A stretch of DNA of 64,000 nucleotides from Marinimicrobium sp050113635 (GCF_050113635.1 NZ_JBNJLT010000001.1:62001-126000); one strand, 5' to 3'. Shown: positions 54,297 to 63,541, counted from the stretch's first letter. A program made the numbers and translations. Notes: generated by a model not told the origin, from the sequence alone.

Positions 54297-57200
54297 CTAC
54301 GGCGCAACCAGATTAATCTCATCGACTGTCGCATTGTAGTTCTGACCATCACTGGCGGTAAACGACGCACGAAGCTGATAAAAGTGTCCCTCTGGCAACT
54401 CGGCTGTTGGCGTTAATCCCTCGGTTGTAAAGGACTCTTCAGCATCGCCCGACTGAGTGTGTAAGACGTCAGCCGCTACCTTCACGACATCGTTGACCGG
54501 AATCCAGCGTGACTTAAAGTGTCGCAACCAAAAGCGTAGCCCACCTTCATCAGCGGCGATCACCTCGTTGCCGGAACCCGCATTGTAACTCACCTTCAGC
54601 GAAATCGGCTCACCGATGACAATTGGGCGACTCGCCCACTGATCGCGGTTAGTTATGGCAATAGATCCCTCCTGGTACGGGTCCACCTGCACAGTAAATG
54701 TATCGGCAGCCTCCGTGGATCCGACCGCCTTGGCCGTAATGTGAGATTGCCCTGCTTTATGGGCCTGCAAAACGCCAGCGGCGTCGACACTGACAGCTTG
54801 GGTGTTGCTACTGACCCACTGTACATTTGTGTTATCAGCATGAGCGGGTCTGACAACGGCATCCAAACGCCTTGACTGGCCTTCGTATAGCTGCACCGGT
54901 TTATCAGAAATGACGACCGACTCCGCTTCAACCGGATGCCACGCAATCGCCTCAACCACTACCGAGTCACTGACACCGCTGGCTAGGCTAGTGGCTGATA
55001 TCGTCGCCCGATCGCCCACCTTACCGTTTACCGTTATAATGCCTTGCTCGTTAACACTTATGTGACTGGGGTTATCCGAATGCCACTGCAAACGTGTGTC
55101 GACTTGTTCTGGAGAGAACGCAGGTTTCAGCGGATAAGAGCTTCCTGTGCGCACTTGCAACGGGCTACTACCAATATCAACACTCAATGGCTGACGCTGG
55201 TCCGAGGAAATCAGGGAATTGACGTCGGGGTTAATGAATTCAACAGTCTCACCATTGCGCCAAGTAATGTCGACTTTATCGATATTTTGCTGCTTTCCCA
55301 AACCAAAGTGAACCGTATTGAGCAAACTTTGTGAGAATATTTCCCCGGCCGATCCCACGCGACGTCGATAGCTGTGTCCGGGCGTGTGTAGTGTTACATA
55401 GGCCCCCATTGGATCTACGCGATGTTCCGGGGAATAACCGACCCTCACCAAGCTGAAGAAGCCCTGCTCATTCTGACTGTTCTTGTATAAGTACCACTGA
55501 CCGCCCTCACTGCCGAGCAAAAGATCGAGGTGACCATCAGCGTTAAAATCAAATGCTTGCCCCATGTCACCGTTGCCTGAGCCACCCACATCGTTAGCGC
55601 CGTGCATGGTGACTGTGTCGAAGCTATTGTGGCCGGTATTCAGAAGAAGGTAATCTGACGTTTTACCATATACTTTGCCCCAGCGACTGACGAAAACATC
55701 TAGATGACTGTCGTTGTTAAAATCTCCTACCGTTACCCCCGAGGAATTGCTTCCAGGTGGTATTTCCCACTGGGTTGAAACATCTACAAAGCGATCGCCG
55801 TCGTTGCGCAGTAGAATATCGGCCTCGTTTCGGTTCTCTGGTGTAAATGAAGTCTCAACGTCCGTCACGCCGGAGAGGGTAAACTTGAAACCCCAGAAGT
55901 CATCTCCATTACGCACCAGCGCTGCCCTCCACTGGCCACCGCCAAGATAACCAAAATACATACCGTTGGCCGATATGTCATCGGGCCATCCCTGTGACTG
56001 GCTCGGATCAAGAGTCCAGTCTTGGCCACTTTCTAAGACCGTTGAATGCTTATCGCGCCCCAAAAACAGTGGATAGTCCTTCCCACGTTGCGACCCTTGC
56101 GCCAGAAAGTAATAGTCTGACAGTGACACCGCCCCATCGGCGCTAAATGAGAAGGTATCCACACCCTTGAAGCCGCGAGGCTTAATCGCAAATACTTGTT
56201 CAAGGGGGTCAAAATCGACGGAGGGGGCTTCTCCCTTACCCCCCTCAAACGGTTTTCCGCGTGCCAAATAGAGATCCAGATCGCCATCGTTATCGATATC
56301 AACGTCGGCCACCGAGACAACGTGCTGTAATGTAGAAACAGAATCAGGAAGGCGATGAGTCACATCGGTAAACGTAAAGTCGCCATTACCTTGCCACAAA
56401 CTCAAAGGGCCGTACATGATAAAGTCATCAATTCCATCTCCGTTAAAATCCGTAAGCAACACTCTTGATTGGTGTACATTCTGAATGCCCGACACTGAGC
56501 GCATCTCGAAGCGACTATTCCCTAGGTTTTCGTAAAAGAAGTGCTGAGGTTTATCACCGTGCAGACTCTCCTCATTAAAAAGCAGCAAGTCTAAGTCGCC
56601 ATCCAGGTCCATATCGGACCAACGAGCGCCACGCCCGCGGCCACCTTTTTCGATACCGACATCACCAGTGTACAACACAAATGTGCCATCTTTATTGTGA
56701 TAAAAGTTGGCCCTAGAAGGGTTAGTGCCGTTGCCTCCACCTTGTGTCACCACCAGGTCCAGATCACCATCGTTGTCGTAATCGCCAGGCGCCGTACCGT
56801 GGAGGTCATGCATAAACCACCGCGCCAAGTTAGCATCGTGCTTAGAGACGGTGCCATCACCGTTGTTCCAGTAAAGCTTGCTGCTCGCATCATTGTGATT
56901 ATTAACAATAATGTCGTAATGGCCGTCATCATTCAGGTCGGCTATGGTGGGGCCTCCATATTTAAGCGAATTTACGCGGTCCATTCCCGCCTTTTCGGTA
57001 ATATCCTCAAACTGAGGGATAGTTAAGTCTTTAACCGGTTCAAGCGTAGCGCGGTTAATAGTTAACACCGCGTTATTGGCGACTAAGGTTATATCAGCCA
57101 CACCCAAGGCGGGAAACTGAACCAAGGCACTTAATGTTTGCGGGCCGCTTTTGGGGATGTCGAGGCTTTCCACGATCACATGATCGTCCGCATAGATGCT

Positions 57201-57416
57201 AATGCTGGCGTACTGACCTGGATTATCCAGCTCTAAGGTCAACCGCTGCGTGACACTGTCGTTCACCTCACGCTCGATTCTAAGGGGTTCCGAAGGCGCG
57301 ACCTCAAAGGTGTTGGGTCGCTCTTCCATATTGCCGCAACCGCCCGCTAAACAAGTGAACAGCACACCGATACCGAAAAGACGCCATTTTGAAACAGATA
57401 AACAGGAATGAATCAT
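54297..57416 (-). CDS. Lipoprotein with seven FG-GAP/VCBS repeats, ASPIC/UnbV domain and two BIG2 domains
   Basis: A 1039-residue predicted outer-membrane or surface lipoprotein (lipobox LAGGC, Cys27). After a short beta domain, seven calcium-loop repeats of the DxNxDGxxD type appear between about residues 155 and 650, for example DYDNDGDLDLVV, DMDLDGDLDLLL and DFNADGHLDLLL, predicting a beta-propeller. An ASPIC/UnbV (CRTAC1-like) domain follows (about 690-760, GAYVTLHTPGHSYRRRVGSA). Two bacterial Ig-like BIG2 domains (about 770-940) and a C-terminal beta domain end the protein. No catalytic motif is recognised; it may bind polysaccharide or scaffold enzymes. It is last in a three-gene run with the dehydrogenase and ExoP-C-like genes (75-bp gap upstream). 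Confidence 0.85.
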   Translation of the reverse strand: MIHSCLSVSKWRLFGIGVLFTCLAGGCGNMEERPNTFEVAPSEPLRIEREVNDSVTQRLTLELDNPGQYASISIYADDHVIVESLDIPKSGPQTLSALVQFPALGVADITLVANNAVLTINRATLEPVKDLTIPQFEDITEKAGMDRVNSLKYGGPTIADLNDDGHYDIIVNNHNDASSKLYWNNGDGTVSKHDANLARWFMHDLHGTAPGDYDNDGDLDLVVTQGGGNGTNPSRANFYHNKDGTFVLYTGDVGIEKGGRGRGARWSDMDLDGDLDLLLFNEESLHGDKPQHFFYENLGNSRFEMRSVSGIQNVHQSRVLLTDFNGDGIDDFIMYGPLSLWQGNGDFTFTDVTHRLPDSVSTLQHVVSVADVDIDNDGDLDLYLARGKPFEGGKGEAPSVDFDPLEQVFAIKPRGFKGVDTFSFSADGAVSLSDYYFLAQGSQRGKDYPLFLGRDKHSTVLESGQDWTLDPSQSQGWPDDISANGMYFGYLGGGQWRAALVRNGDDFWGFKFTLSGVTDVETSFTPENRNEADILLRNDGDRFVDVSTQWEIPPGSNSSGVTVGDFNNDSHLDVFVSRWGKVYGKTSDYLLLNTGHNSFDTVTMHGANDVGGSGNGDMGQAFDFNADGHLDLLLGSEGGQWYLYKNSQNEQGFFSLVRVGYSPEHRVDPMGAYVTLHTPGHSYRRRVGSAGEIFSQSLLNTVHFGLGKQQNIDKVDITWRNGETVEFINPDVNSLISSDQRQPLSVDIGSSPLQVRTGSSYPLKPAFSPEQVDTRLQWHSDNPSHISVNEQGIITVNGKVGDRATISATSLASGVSDSVVVEAIAWHPVEAESVVISDKPVQLYEGQSRRLDAVVRPAHADNTNVQWVSSNTQAVSVDAAGVLQAHKAGQSHITAKAVGSTEAADTFTVQVDPYQEGSIAITNRDQWASRPIVIGEPISLKVSYNAGSGNEVIAADEGGLRFWLRHFKSRWIPVNDVVKVAADVLHTQSGDAEESFTTEGLTPTAELPEGHFYQLRASFTASDGQNYNATVDEINLVAP

Positions 57417-57491
57417 ACAGTTACCGCTATCGTAAAATTAATGTCGAGGTAGGCTCATGCACACCGCCCAATGCTCAAGGCGCCGTGACTA

Positions 57492-58145
57492 TTAGCAAGT
57501 GACTTGGTCGGGAGGGAAAGCGGAGAGACGGGCGCCGGAGATTTCCAGTTCGAGGTTTCCATCGGTATGGAGCTGCATCATAGAAGTGAGTTTACCAAAG
57601 TCAAGATCTCCGCCTTTAAAGCATTGTAAAGGGAGAGGCAGACTGAACCATTCATTTTTGGGCAGTTTGCGCAAGACACTTCTTAGCGGAATGGAGGCGC
57701 GAGTCTGCCAGTCCCAATTGCTTTCCAGAGAGAGGGTCACATGATCGCTGGGCCGGTCTATAACTCTAATATCCAGGACCAGTGCGACCTGGTCTTTCAC
57801 CCCTGCCAGATCAATAGCCCCGGCCTTATTGGTCAGGGTGACGGTCGAAACGGCTTCGTTCTGACCGCCCCACTCCGTCAATACTTTTCGTTTATTCCAA
57901 GTAAACCGTATGGCGTCGTTTTCAGCGTCGCGAGAGGCGGGCTCGGCTACCAGGCTGTTCTTGACGGTGGCGCCACGCTTTTCTTCCAATAACACCTGAC
58001 CGAATTGGAGACTTAGCTCCCAGGGAGTCACTCCCTCTCCCTCATGAATGTAAAAAATATTGTGGTCAAGGGGCTCCTGGCTGAGCGCCAGGGGAGACAC
58101 AAGGACCAACCCCAGGAAAGTGAAGACAATTTTTGTTATGTTCAT
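57492..58145 (-). CDS. Free-standing ExoP-type galactose-binding-like domain protein
   Basis: A 217-residue exported protein. The signal peptide ends after ALS (residue 22). The rest resembles the C-terminal galactose-binding-like domain (ExoP-C) found behind GH3 exo-glucanases: ENDAIRFTWNKRK, VALVLDIRVIDRPSDHVTLSLES and LPKNEWFSLPLPLQCFKGGDLDFGKL are the core strands. Here there is no catalytic GH3 part, so it is a stand-alone module, probably a periplasmic or surface sugar-binding protein. GAGG lies six bases before the ATG. It begins 26 bp after the restored stop of the dehydrogenase gene and precedes the VCBS lipoprotein. Confidence 0.75.
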   Translation of the reverse strand: MNITKIVFTFLGLVLVSPLALSQEPLDHNIFYIHEGEGVTPWELSLQFGQVLLEEKRGATVKNSLVAEPASRDAENDAIRFTWNKRKVLTEWGGQNEAVSTVTLTNKAGAIDLAGVKDQVALVLDIRVIDRPSDHVTLSLESNWDWQTRASIPLRSVLRKLPKNEWFSLPLPLQCFKGGDLDFGKLTSMMQLHTDGNLELEISGARLSAFPPDQVTC

Positions 58146-58171
58146 AGTGAACCTCGTATTAGATTAGTGAC

Positions 58172-58424
58172 TTACGGTATTGCTCTGCCCTTTTTGGTTT
58201 GCCAGAAACTCCACAATGTCCCTGACGTTTTCCTTTTTCAACATTAAGCCCATTGGCGGCATGCCGGAGCCTGAGAAATTTTTCTCGAAAACACGCTTTC
58301 TATCGATAGTGATGGTTTCACCGTCATCGGTGGTAATGGTGACGCTTTCCGCGTCTTCAGCGGTGAACTGCCCCTCAACCGTCTCTCCAGACTGGAGTGT
58401 GACACTCAGGCGGCCAAAACCCGG
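58172..58424 (-). pseudogene. Out-of-frame C-terminal tail of the dehydrogenase-cytochrome gene
   Basis: In a second frame the sequence continues the cytochrome domain from PGFGRLSVTLQSGETVEGQF to a TAA at 58172-58174, with SGSGMPPMGLMLKKENVRDI near the end. This holds the Met expected as the distal heme ligand and the usual final helix. One missing base in the G-run at 58423-58426 (C-run on the coding strand) explains the break; restoring it gives about 1140 residues ending 26 bp before the next gene. Confidence 0.75.
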
Positions 58425-61400
58425 GGAACGCGTTCACCCGGCGCGACCATCGCTTCCACCAGCTGCTCACGGGTCAACCGACTACCGATGTTCGTCAAAT
58501 CGGGCCCCACGGCGGAGCCGAACTCTCCCATCACGTGACAGCGAATACACTGGGCCGTAGTGTTATAAAAGAAAAAGAGTTTACCCGTGTGCGCGTCGCC
58601 GCCCCTGAACGCCTCCCGATATTGCTCGGTAACATCGTCAGTGGGTTTTGTTCGCTGGTATTGTTGTAAGGTTTCCTGCACGGTTTTGTTGCTGCTCGAC
58701 TCCGCCGCCCGTACCAGTTCAAGTTGCACTTCGGGCGGGATTTCATTGTCGATCAGTTTTTGCAGATGTTTCGATAGCAGCTGATAGGCTTCCGAGGACT
58801 GAACTTGGGCCAATGCGAGATAGGTTTCCTGTTGCTCGCCCAGGCTGCTCTTTTCCAGTAGCAGCTCGTACATGCGTACCTTGTCCCCGGAGGGAATAGA
58901 CAGGGAGGGAATTAGTGCCAACGCCGCTCGGCGCACAGATTCGGCGTCATCTTCCAAGGCAGAAAACACGGTATTGGTTAATCCCGAGTAAGACAGTCTG
59001 TGCAAGTTCTCCAGGGCGGATTGACGAACATCAGCGTTGGGATCGTTCACGGCCAACGCGGCCAGCGCATCGACGGCTTCAACCATGCCGAGTCGGCCGA
59101 CCGCGTTCGCAGCAGCAGCGCGCACCCAAGCGCTTTCATCGGCCAACAAGGCTTTATAGTGAGGCTCCAATGCCGCTGCAGCCTGATCAACCTGACCACT
59201 GCGCTCACCGCGGTAGCGACCGCTGACGCGGTCGTAAACTGAAGGCGACTCCCAGACACTCAAAGCATTCAATGCCTCAGCCCGTAGAACAACACTATCG
59301 CGATCGTTGGCCGCAAAAGTTACCAGCCTTTGGGCACTGTCAGCGGTTGAGAGAAAAGCGTTAGCATTAATGGCACGGCGGACGAACGGTTCGTTTCGAA
59401 CGTGGGGCTCAGACAGCTGGGCCGCCAAAGAGGGTAGCCCTGGCTCGATAAACGCATCGTCGTTGATCGCCCGGGCTGCATTGGTGGCGACATAGTCATT
59501 GTCGTCGGCCAAAAATTCGGCGATAGCGGGGCTGGCCAAACGGTTTAACGCGATAACAGCCGCGACCCGCACTGCAACCGAGCGATGGGTTGCCAATTGT
59601 GCCAGCTTCCCCTCGTCGCCCAAACGCGCAAGGGCAATGGCACCGGCTTGGCGCAGGTACACATCCTCTCCGTCATTGGCTTCCAACATCGAGACAATGC
59701 CGTCAAAGGATTGGTTTGCTCCGATTCTCCCCAGGGCCTGGGCGGAGAACATTCTCACTCTCGCATTGGGATGGGAAAGGTTGTCGATCAAATGTTCGGT
59801 CGCTCGCGGGTACCCGGCATCGCCCAACACTTTGGCGACCTGGGCCCGTATTTCCGGGTCGGAATCCAGCAATAGTGGCACTAACACCTCAGCCACGTCG
59901 CGGTTGTTGCGAGCCAATTGCCCGATACCCCAAATGCCATGAATGCGAGCCAATTGATCTTCCAGGCGCACTGCCTGCTCAAGGCTAGAGAGCTCTGTAC
60001 GCTCTACAAGCTCGAACTGAGCCTTTAGCCGAACCCGTTGGTCTGGGTGTTGCAGATGTGTGATGAGCCGCTCGGCGGCTAAGGGCTCAAAGGGTTGTTG
60101 AAGCAGTGCCTGAGTTTCATCACGCTGCGGGGTGGACTTTTCCGCATCAATTTTCCAGATACGGCCCGTGTTGTTGGTTTTCCAGCCCTCGACCCAATCG
60201 GCTGCATACAGCGCGCCGTCCGGGCCCACGTCCAGCCCGGTGACTTGAATACCGCGCAAAAAGGTCTTGTCCTCGCCCAGCGTAAAGCCAGCACCCTCCG
60301 GTTCAAGCGTAAACGCATTGATGCCGGAGTTACCCGCGCTGCCGGTAAACTGAACCAGAAAGAAGTAATCCTGCCACTGCGGTCCGAGTGCGGTTCCCGG
60401 GTTATAGACCATTCCAGTGGGGCCGCCGTAAAACGATTGAATGGGCGGCAGTATAAGCGCTGATTGGTCCTCAAAGTGGGCTTTATAGTAGCCCTCATCC
60501 ATCCAGACCTTGTAGGCATTGTTCTTGGGGTCGGAGTACTTTCCAAACTGCCAATGGATTCGCCAACCGGTATCAGAGCCGTCGATTAAATAGACCAAAC
60601 GTTCAAGTTCGCCGGCATGATCACCGTCGTTGTCCGCACTGATCAGATTCCCGTATTTATCAAAAGTGAATTCGTGCGTATTGCGAAGCCCGCTGGCAAA
60701 CACTTCGAAATGGGTGCCATCGGGCTCACTGCGCACAATAACCCCTTCATGGGCGTAATCGTACCTATTACCGGCGAGGTCGGTGATGTTTGCCCCGATG
60801 TCACCGATGCCGTAGTAGATACGGCCATCGGGCCCCATTGTGACGCCGGACATATTGTGGCCACTGAACCCAATGTGCACACCAAAGCCTTCGACAAGAG
60901 AGGTTTTTTCATCCAGATAACCGTCTCCGGTGGTGTCCCGGGCTCGCCAGGCATTAGGGGCCACGGTGAGGAACACCGAATCCGATGCATCATCATAGTA
61001 AACGCCCCCGAGGACATCGTTGACCTCATCCGAAAAATCCTCCAGTACCATCTGCGCTCTGTCTGCCAGGCCATCATTGTCAGTATCGGAGACTTTCAAT
61101 ACTTCTTCTTTGAGTACCGTCAGGTCCCTCCAGTCGTGGACGCCGTCCTTATTACGATCCGGTATATCGTCCGACGTCAGTGATTTGGAGGGCGAAAAAT
61201 ACTCCCGCAGAAATTCGCGCCTGTCGGCGACCAGATTGAAAGACAGGGTGTCGGCTTCCCAGTGAGGCCAACCGCGAATATCGAATTCGGAGTTATTGCT
61301 GCGGTTGGTCACCGCCAGCCAGGCATTGCCGTCGGAGTCCATACTGATGGCCACTGGGTCGTCCACCAGGGCATCACTGGCCCATAGATCAACCTTGACG

Positions 61401-61585
61401 CCTTCCACCAGTTCTAGAGCCTGCATTTTCCGCACAGCTTCCACGGCCTTACGGGCCTCAGCCTGAGAAACTGTTTTAGTATCTATCGGAGGGGTAATCG
61501 CCATACCTTCAGCGCTGATGATGAAGGCCATCAGGATCAGCACAAGAGCCTCAAATACCCGTACACCCACTACTCTGGATTGCAT
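58406..61585 (-). CDS. PVC-type membrane-bound dehydrogenase: beta-propeller, HEAT repeats, cytochrome c
   Basis: A 1059-residue protein as read, probably about 1140 if a frameshift is repaired. An N-terminal hydrophobic segment (about residues 10-28) is a signal or anchor. The glucose/sorbosone-dehydrogenase-like beta-propeller (about 55-490) has the typical DTDNDGLADR and DTTGDGYLDE loops, FSGHNMSGVTMGPDGRIYY and LRNTHEFTFDKYGNLISADND. HEAT repeats fill about 500-950. The C-terminal c-type heme motif is CIRCH at 1013-1017. Proteins of this layout abound in Planctomycetes and Verrucomicrobia and presumably oxidise sugars or alcohols with electron transfer to the heme; the substrate is unknown. 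First gene of the minus-strand trio; divergent from GH29. Confidence 0.85.
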   Translation of the reverse strand: MQSRVVGVRVFEALVLILMAFIISAEGMAITPPIDTKTVSQAEARKAVEAVRKMQALELVEGVKVDLWASDALVDDPVAISMDSDGNAWLAVTNRSNNSEFDIRGWPHWEADTLSFNLVADRREFLREYFSPSKSLTSDDIPDRNKDGVHDWRDLTVLKEEVLKVSDTDNDGLADRAQMVLEDFSDEVNDVLGGVYYDDASDSVFLTVAPNAWRARDTTGDGYLDEKTSLVEGFGVHIGFSGHNMSGVTMGPDGRIYYGIGDIGANITDLAGNRYDYAHEGVIVRSEPDGTHFEVFASGLRNTHEFTFDKYGNLISADNDGDHAGELERLVYLIDGSDTGWRIHWQFGKYSDPKNNAYKVWMDEGYYKAHFEDQSALILPPIQSFYGGPTGMVYNPGTALGPQWQDYFFLVQFTGSAGNSGINAFTLEPEGAGFTLGEDKTFLRGIQVTGLDVGPDGALYAADWVEGWKTNNTGRIWKIDAEKSTPQRDETQALLQQPFEPLAAERLITHLQHPDQRVRLKAQFELVERTELSSLEQAVRLEDQLARIHGIWGIGQLARNNRDVAEVLVPLLLDSDPEIRAQVAKVLGDAGYPRATEHLIDNLSHPNARVRMFSAQALGRIGANQSFDGIVSMLEANDGEDVYLRQAGAIALARLGDEGKLAQLATHRSVAVRVAAVIALNRLASPAIAEFLADDNDYVATNAARAINDDAFIEPGLPSLAAQLSEPHVRNEPFVRRAINANAFLSTADSAQRLVTFAANDRDSVVLRAEALNALSVWESPSVYDRVSGRYRGERSGQVDQAAAALEPHYKALLADESAWVRAAAANAVGRLGMVEAVDALAALAVNDPNADVRQSALENLHRLSYSGLTNTVFSALEDDAESVRRAALALIPSLSIPSGDKVRMYELLLEKSSLGEQQETYLALAQVQSSEAYQLLSKHLQKLIDNEIPPEVQLELVRAAESSSNKTVQETLQQYQRTKPTDDVTEQYREAFRGGDAHTGKLFFFYNTTAQCIRCHVMGEFGSAVGPDLTNIGSRLTREQLVEAMVAPGERVPRVLAA

Positions 61586-61975
61586 AAGAACCTCTTTGAA
61601 CCTGATCAGCCCTCAAGGGAGAGGGCTACATATTTGTTATTTCGCGCTGTCCGGAGGCAGGAACCCAGATGCGTTAATTTATAACTTATACAGATATCGG
61701 CGAACGCAGAGTGCGCAACCCCTTTACGCCCACTGCGTTATGGTTTATTGTATACATTTTACCATCATCAATCAACAAGCACCTAATCCCGCGCTAAGCA
61801 CAACGCTTGCTGGGGAAGCCTCCGAGGCTGAAGTCAAGTAATGGTGCCGGTGACCCCGAATATGCATGTGACGGGTTAAGGATGAATAACTTTACGAAAC
61901 GTCTAATCTTGGACAGGCCCACTCGCGCACTGTCCTAATCGGCGCACCGCGTCAGAACTCACTGCTGAGGCCAGT
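61586..61975. other. Divergent regulatory region, dehydrogenase / GH29
   Basis: A 390-bp AT-rich gap with no supported gene, holding promoters for the minus-strand trio and the plus-strand GH29-GH16 pair. It carries a TGTATACA palindrome (listed separately). AT-rich hexamers around 61676-61692 (TTAATTTATAACTTATAC) could be a -10 for the minus-strand operon. Confidence 0.5.
61748..61757. promoter_or_regulatory. TTGTATACAT operator-like palindrome
   Basis: The palindrome TGTATACA inside TTGTATACAT resembles GntR/FadR-type sites and shares the TTGTnnACA core with the site before the GH50 gene. It is 163 bp from the dehydrogenase start and 219 bp from the GH29 start. Confidence 0.4.
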
Positions 61976-63541
61976 ATGGATTCAAATAACACATTGAAAA
62001 TAATAGTTGTGCTTTTAGGCGCGCTTGCCTTGAATGCCTGCACGACGACTGATACGACATATCCCACCTATACTGAAAATGAAAAATCCTTAGCGCAGCA
62101 CTACCCAGCGCCCGACTGGTTCCGCGATGCCAAGCTTGGCATTTATTTCACTTGGGGCCCCTATACAGTCTCGGCCCACGCCAACGAGTGGTATCCGCGG
62201 TGGATGCATTTTGATTTTTCTGAGAAGGATTGGTCGGGTCGTAATAAGGGCTATCATATTGATGCCATGCCCTGGCACACGAAGACGTTTGGACACCCCT
62301 CCGAATTCGGCTATCACGATTTAATACCGCTATTTACCGCAGAAAAATTTGACGCTGCTGAATGGGCTGACCTTTTTCAAAGGTCGGGAGCTCAATTTGC
62401 GGGACCCGTGGCTATGCACCACGACGGTTACGCGCTGTGGGATAGCGATATTACGCCCTGGAACTCCCTTGAGGTTGGACCCAAAAGGGATATTATGGGA
62501 GAGCTTTTTGATGAGTTGCGTAAACGCAACATGAAAACGATAGCCACTTTCCACCATGCCCGTCATTTACAACGTTATAAAGGCCACGGTAAAGAGGAAG
62601 CCATGCAGCGCTATGGCCACCTAGACTCCTACCACGCTTACTGGAACTCCCACTACCCATGGATTGACGGACTACCGACGACCTCAGAAGACCCGAAGCT
62701 GAAGTTACTTTACGGGAATTTGCCGGAAGAGCAGTGGCTGGAAGATTTTTGGCTAGCGGCTTTGAAGGAAGTGGTCGATAAATATCAGCCTGACATCGTG
62801 TGGTTCGATACGTGGTTAGACCTCATACCGGAAGACACTCGGTATGAGTTCGCAGCTTACTACTTGAATTCCGCTGATCAATGGGGCAAGGAAGTGATGA
62901 TGACTCACAAAGACCAGGACATGCCCAAAACATTTTCGGTGGAGGATTTCGAGCAAGGACGTCGAAGCAAATTGACCGGTCTCCCTTGGCTCACCGACGA
63001 CACCATCTCGAAGTGGAGCTGGTCTTACGTGGAGGGTTTACAGGTAAAGCCCGCCGAGTGGGTGATTCACGATTTCATTGATATCGTCTCAAAGAACGGG
63101 CAGTTGTTGTTGAACGTATCGCCCAAATATGACGGCAGCATTCCCGATGATCAACGTGCTGTTTTATCTACATTGGGTGAATGGCTTAGGGTAAACGGCG
63201 AAGCGATTTACGGCACACGCCCATGGAAGATCTTTGGTGAGGGCCCCACGAAGATGCAAGGGGATGGTCATTTCTCGGAACATGTAGATTACACCGCTAA
63301 TGATATTAGATTCACTCAAACCGGGGATGCGCTGTACGCCATAGCGTTAGGAACACCTCGTGAACCGTTAAATATTGTTGCTCTGGCGAAAAACAACAGC
63401 ATTGGCGTAAAAAACTTTACTTCCGTTGAGGCACTGAACGGCAACTATGTGCAATCTTGGAGTCAACACCCCGACGGCTTGACCATCACATTAAAAGAAG
63501 AGGCCCCCGACCAAGTCGCGTATGCCTTTAGGCTTAAGTAG
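61976..63541 (+). CDS. GH29 alpha-L-fucosidase family lipoprotein
   Basis: A 521-residue exo-glycosidase of family GH29 with a lipoprotein signal (lipobox LNAC, Cys22). The barrel has GIYFTWGPYTVSAHANEWY, the MHHDGYALWDS substrate pocket and the nucleophile Asp278 in DIVWFDTWLDL. GH29 enzymes remove alpha-L-fucose; in red-algal galactan clusters a family member could instead act on the closely related alpha-L-galactose of porphyran. That is inference from context, namely the agarase genes on both sides. It is followed after 46 bp by the GH16 gene and probably co-transcribed. Confidence 0.88.
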   Translation: MDSNNTLKIIVVLLGALALNACTTTDTTYPTYTENEKSLAQHYPAPDWFRDAKLGIYFTWGPYTVSAHANEWYPRWMHFDFSEKDWSGRNKGYHIDAMPWHTKTFGHPSEFGYHDLIPLFTAEKFDAAEWADLFQRSGAQFAGPVAMHHDGYALWDSDITPWNSLEVGPKRDIMGELFDELRKRNMKTIATFHHARHLQRYKGHGKEEAMQRYGHLDSYHAYWNSHYPWIDGLPTTSEDPKLKLLYGNLPEEQWLEDFWLAALKEVVDKYQPDIVWFDTWLDLIPEDTRYEFAAYYLNSADQWGKEVMMTHKDQDMPKTFSVEDFEQGRRSKLTGLPWLTDDTISKWSWSYVEGLQVKPAEWVIHDFIDIVSKNGQLLLNVSPKYDGSIPDDQRAVLSTLGEWLRVNGEAIYGTRPWKIFGEGPTKMQGDGHFSEHVDYTANDIRFTQTGDALYAIALGTPREPLNIVALAKNNSIGVKNFTSVEALNGNYVQSWSQHPDGLTITLKEEAPDQVAYAFRLK

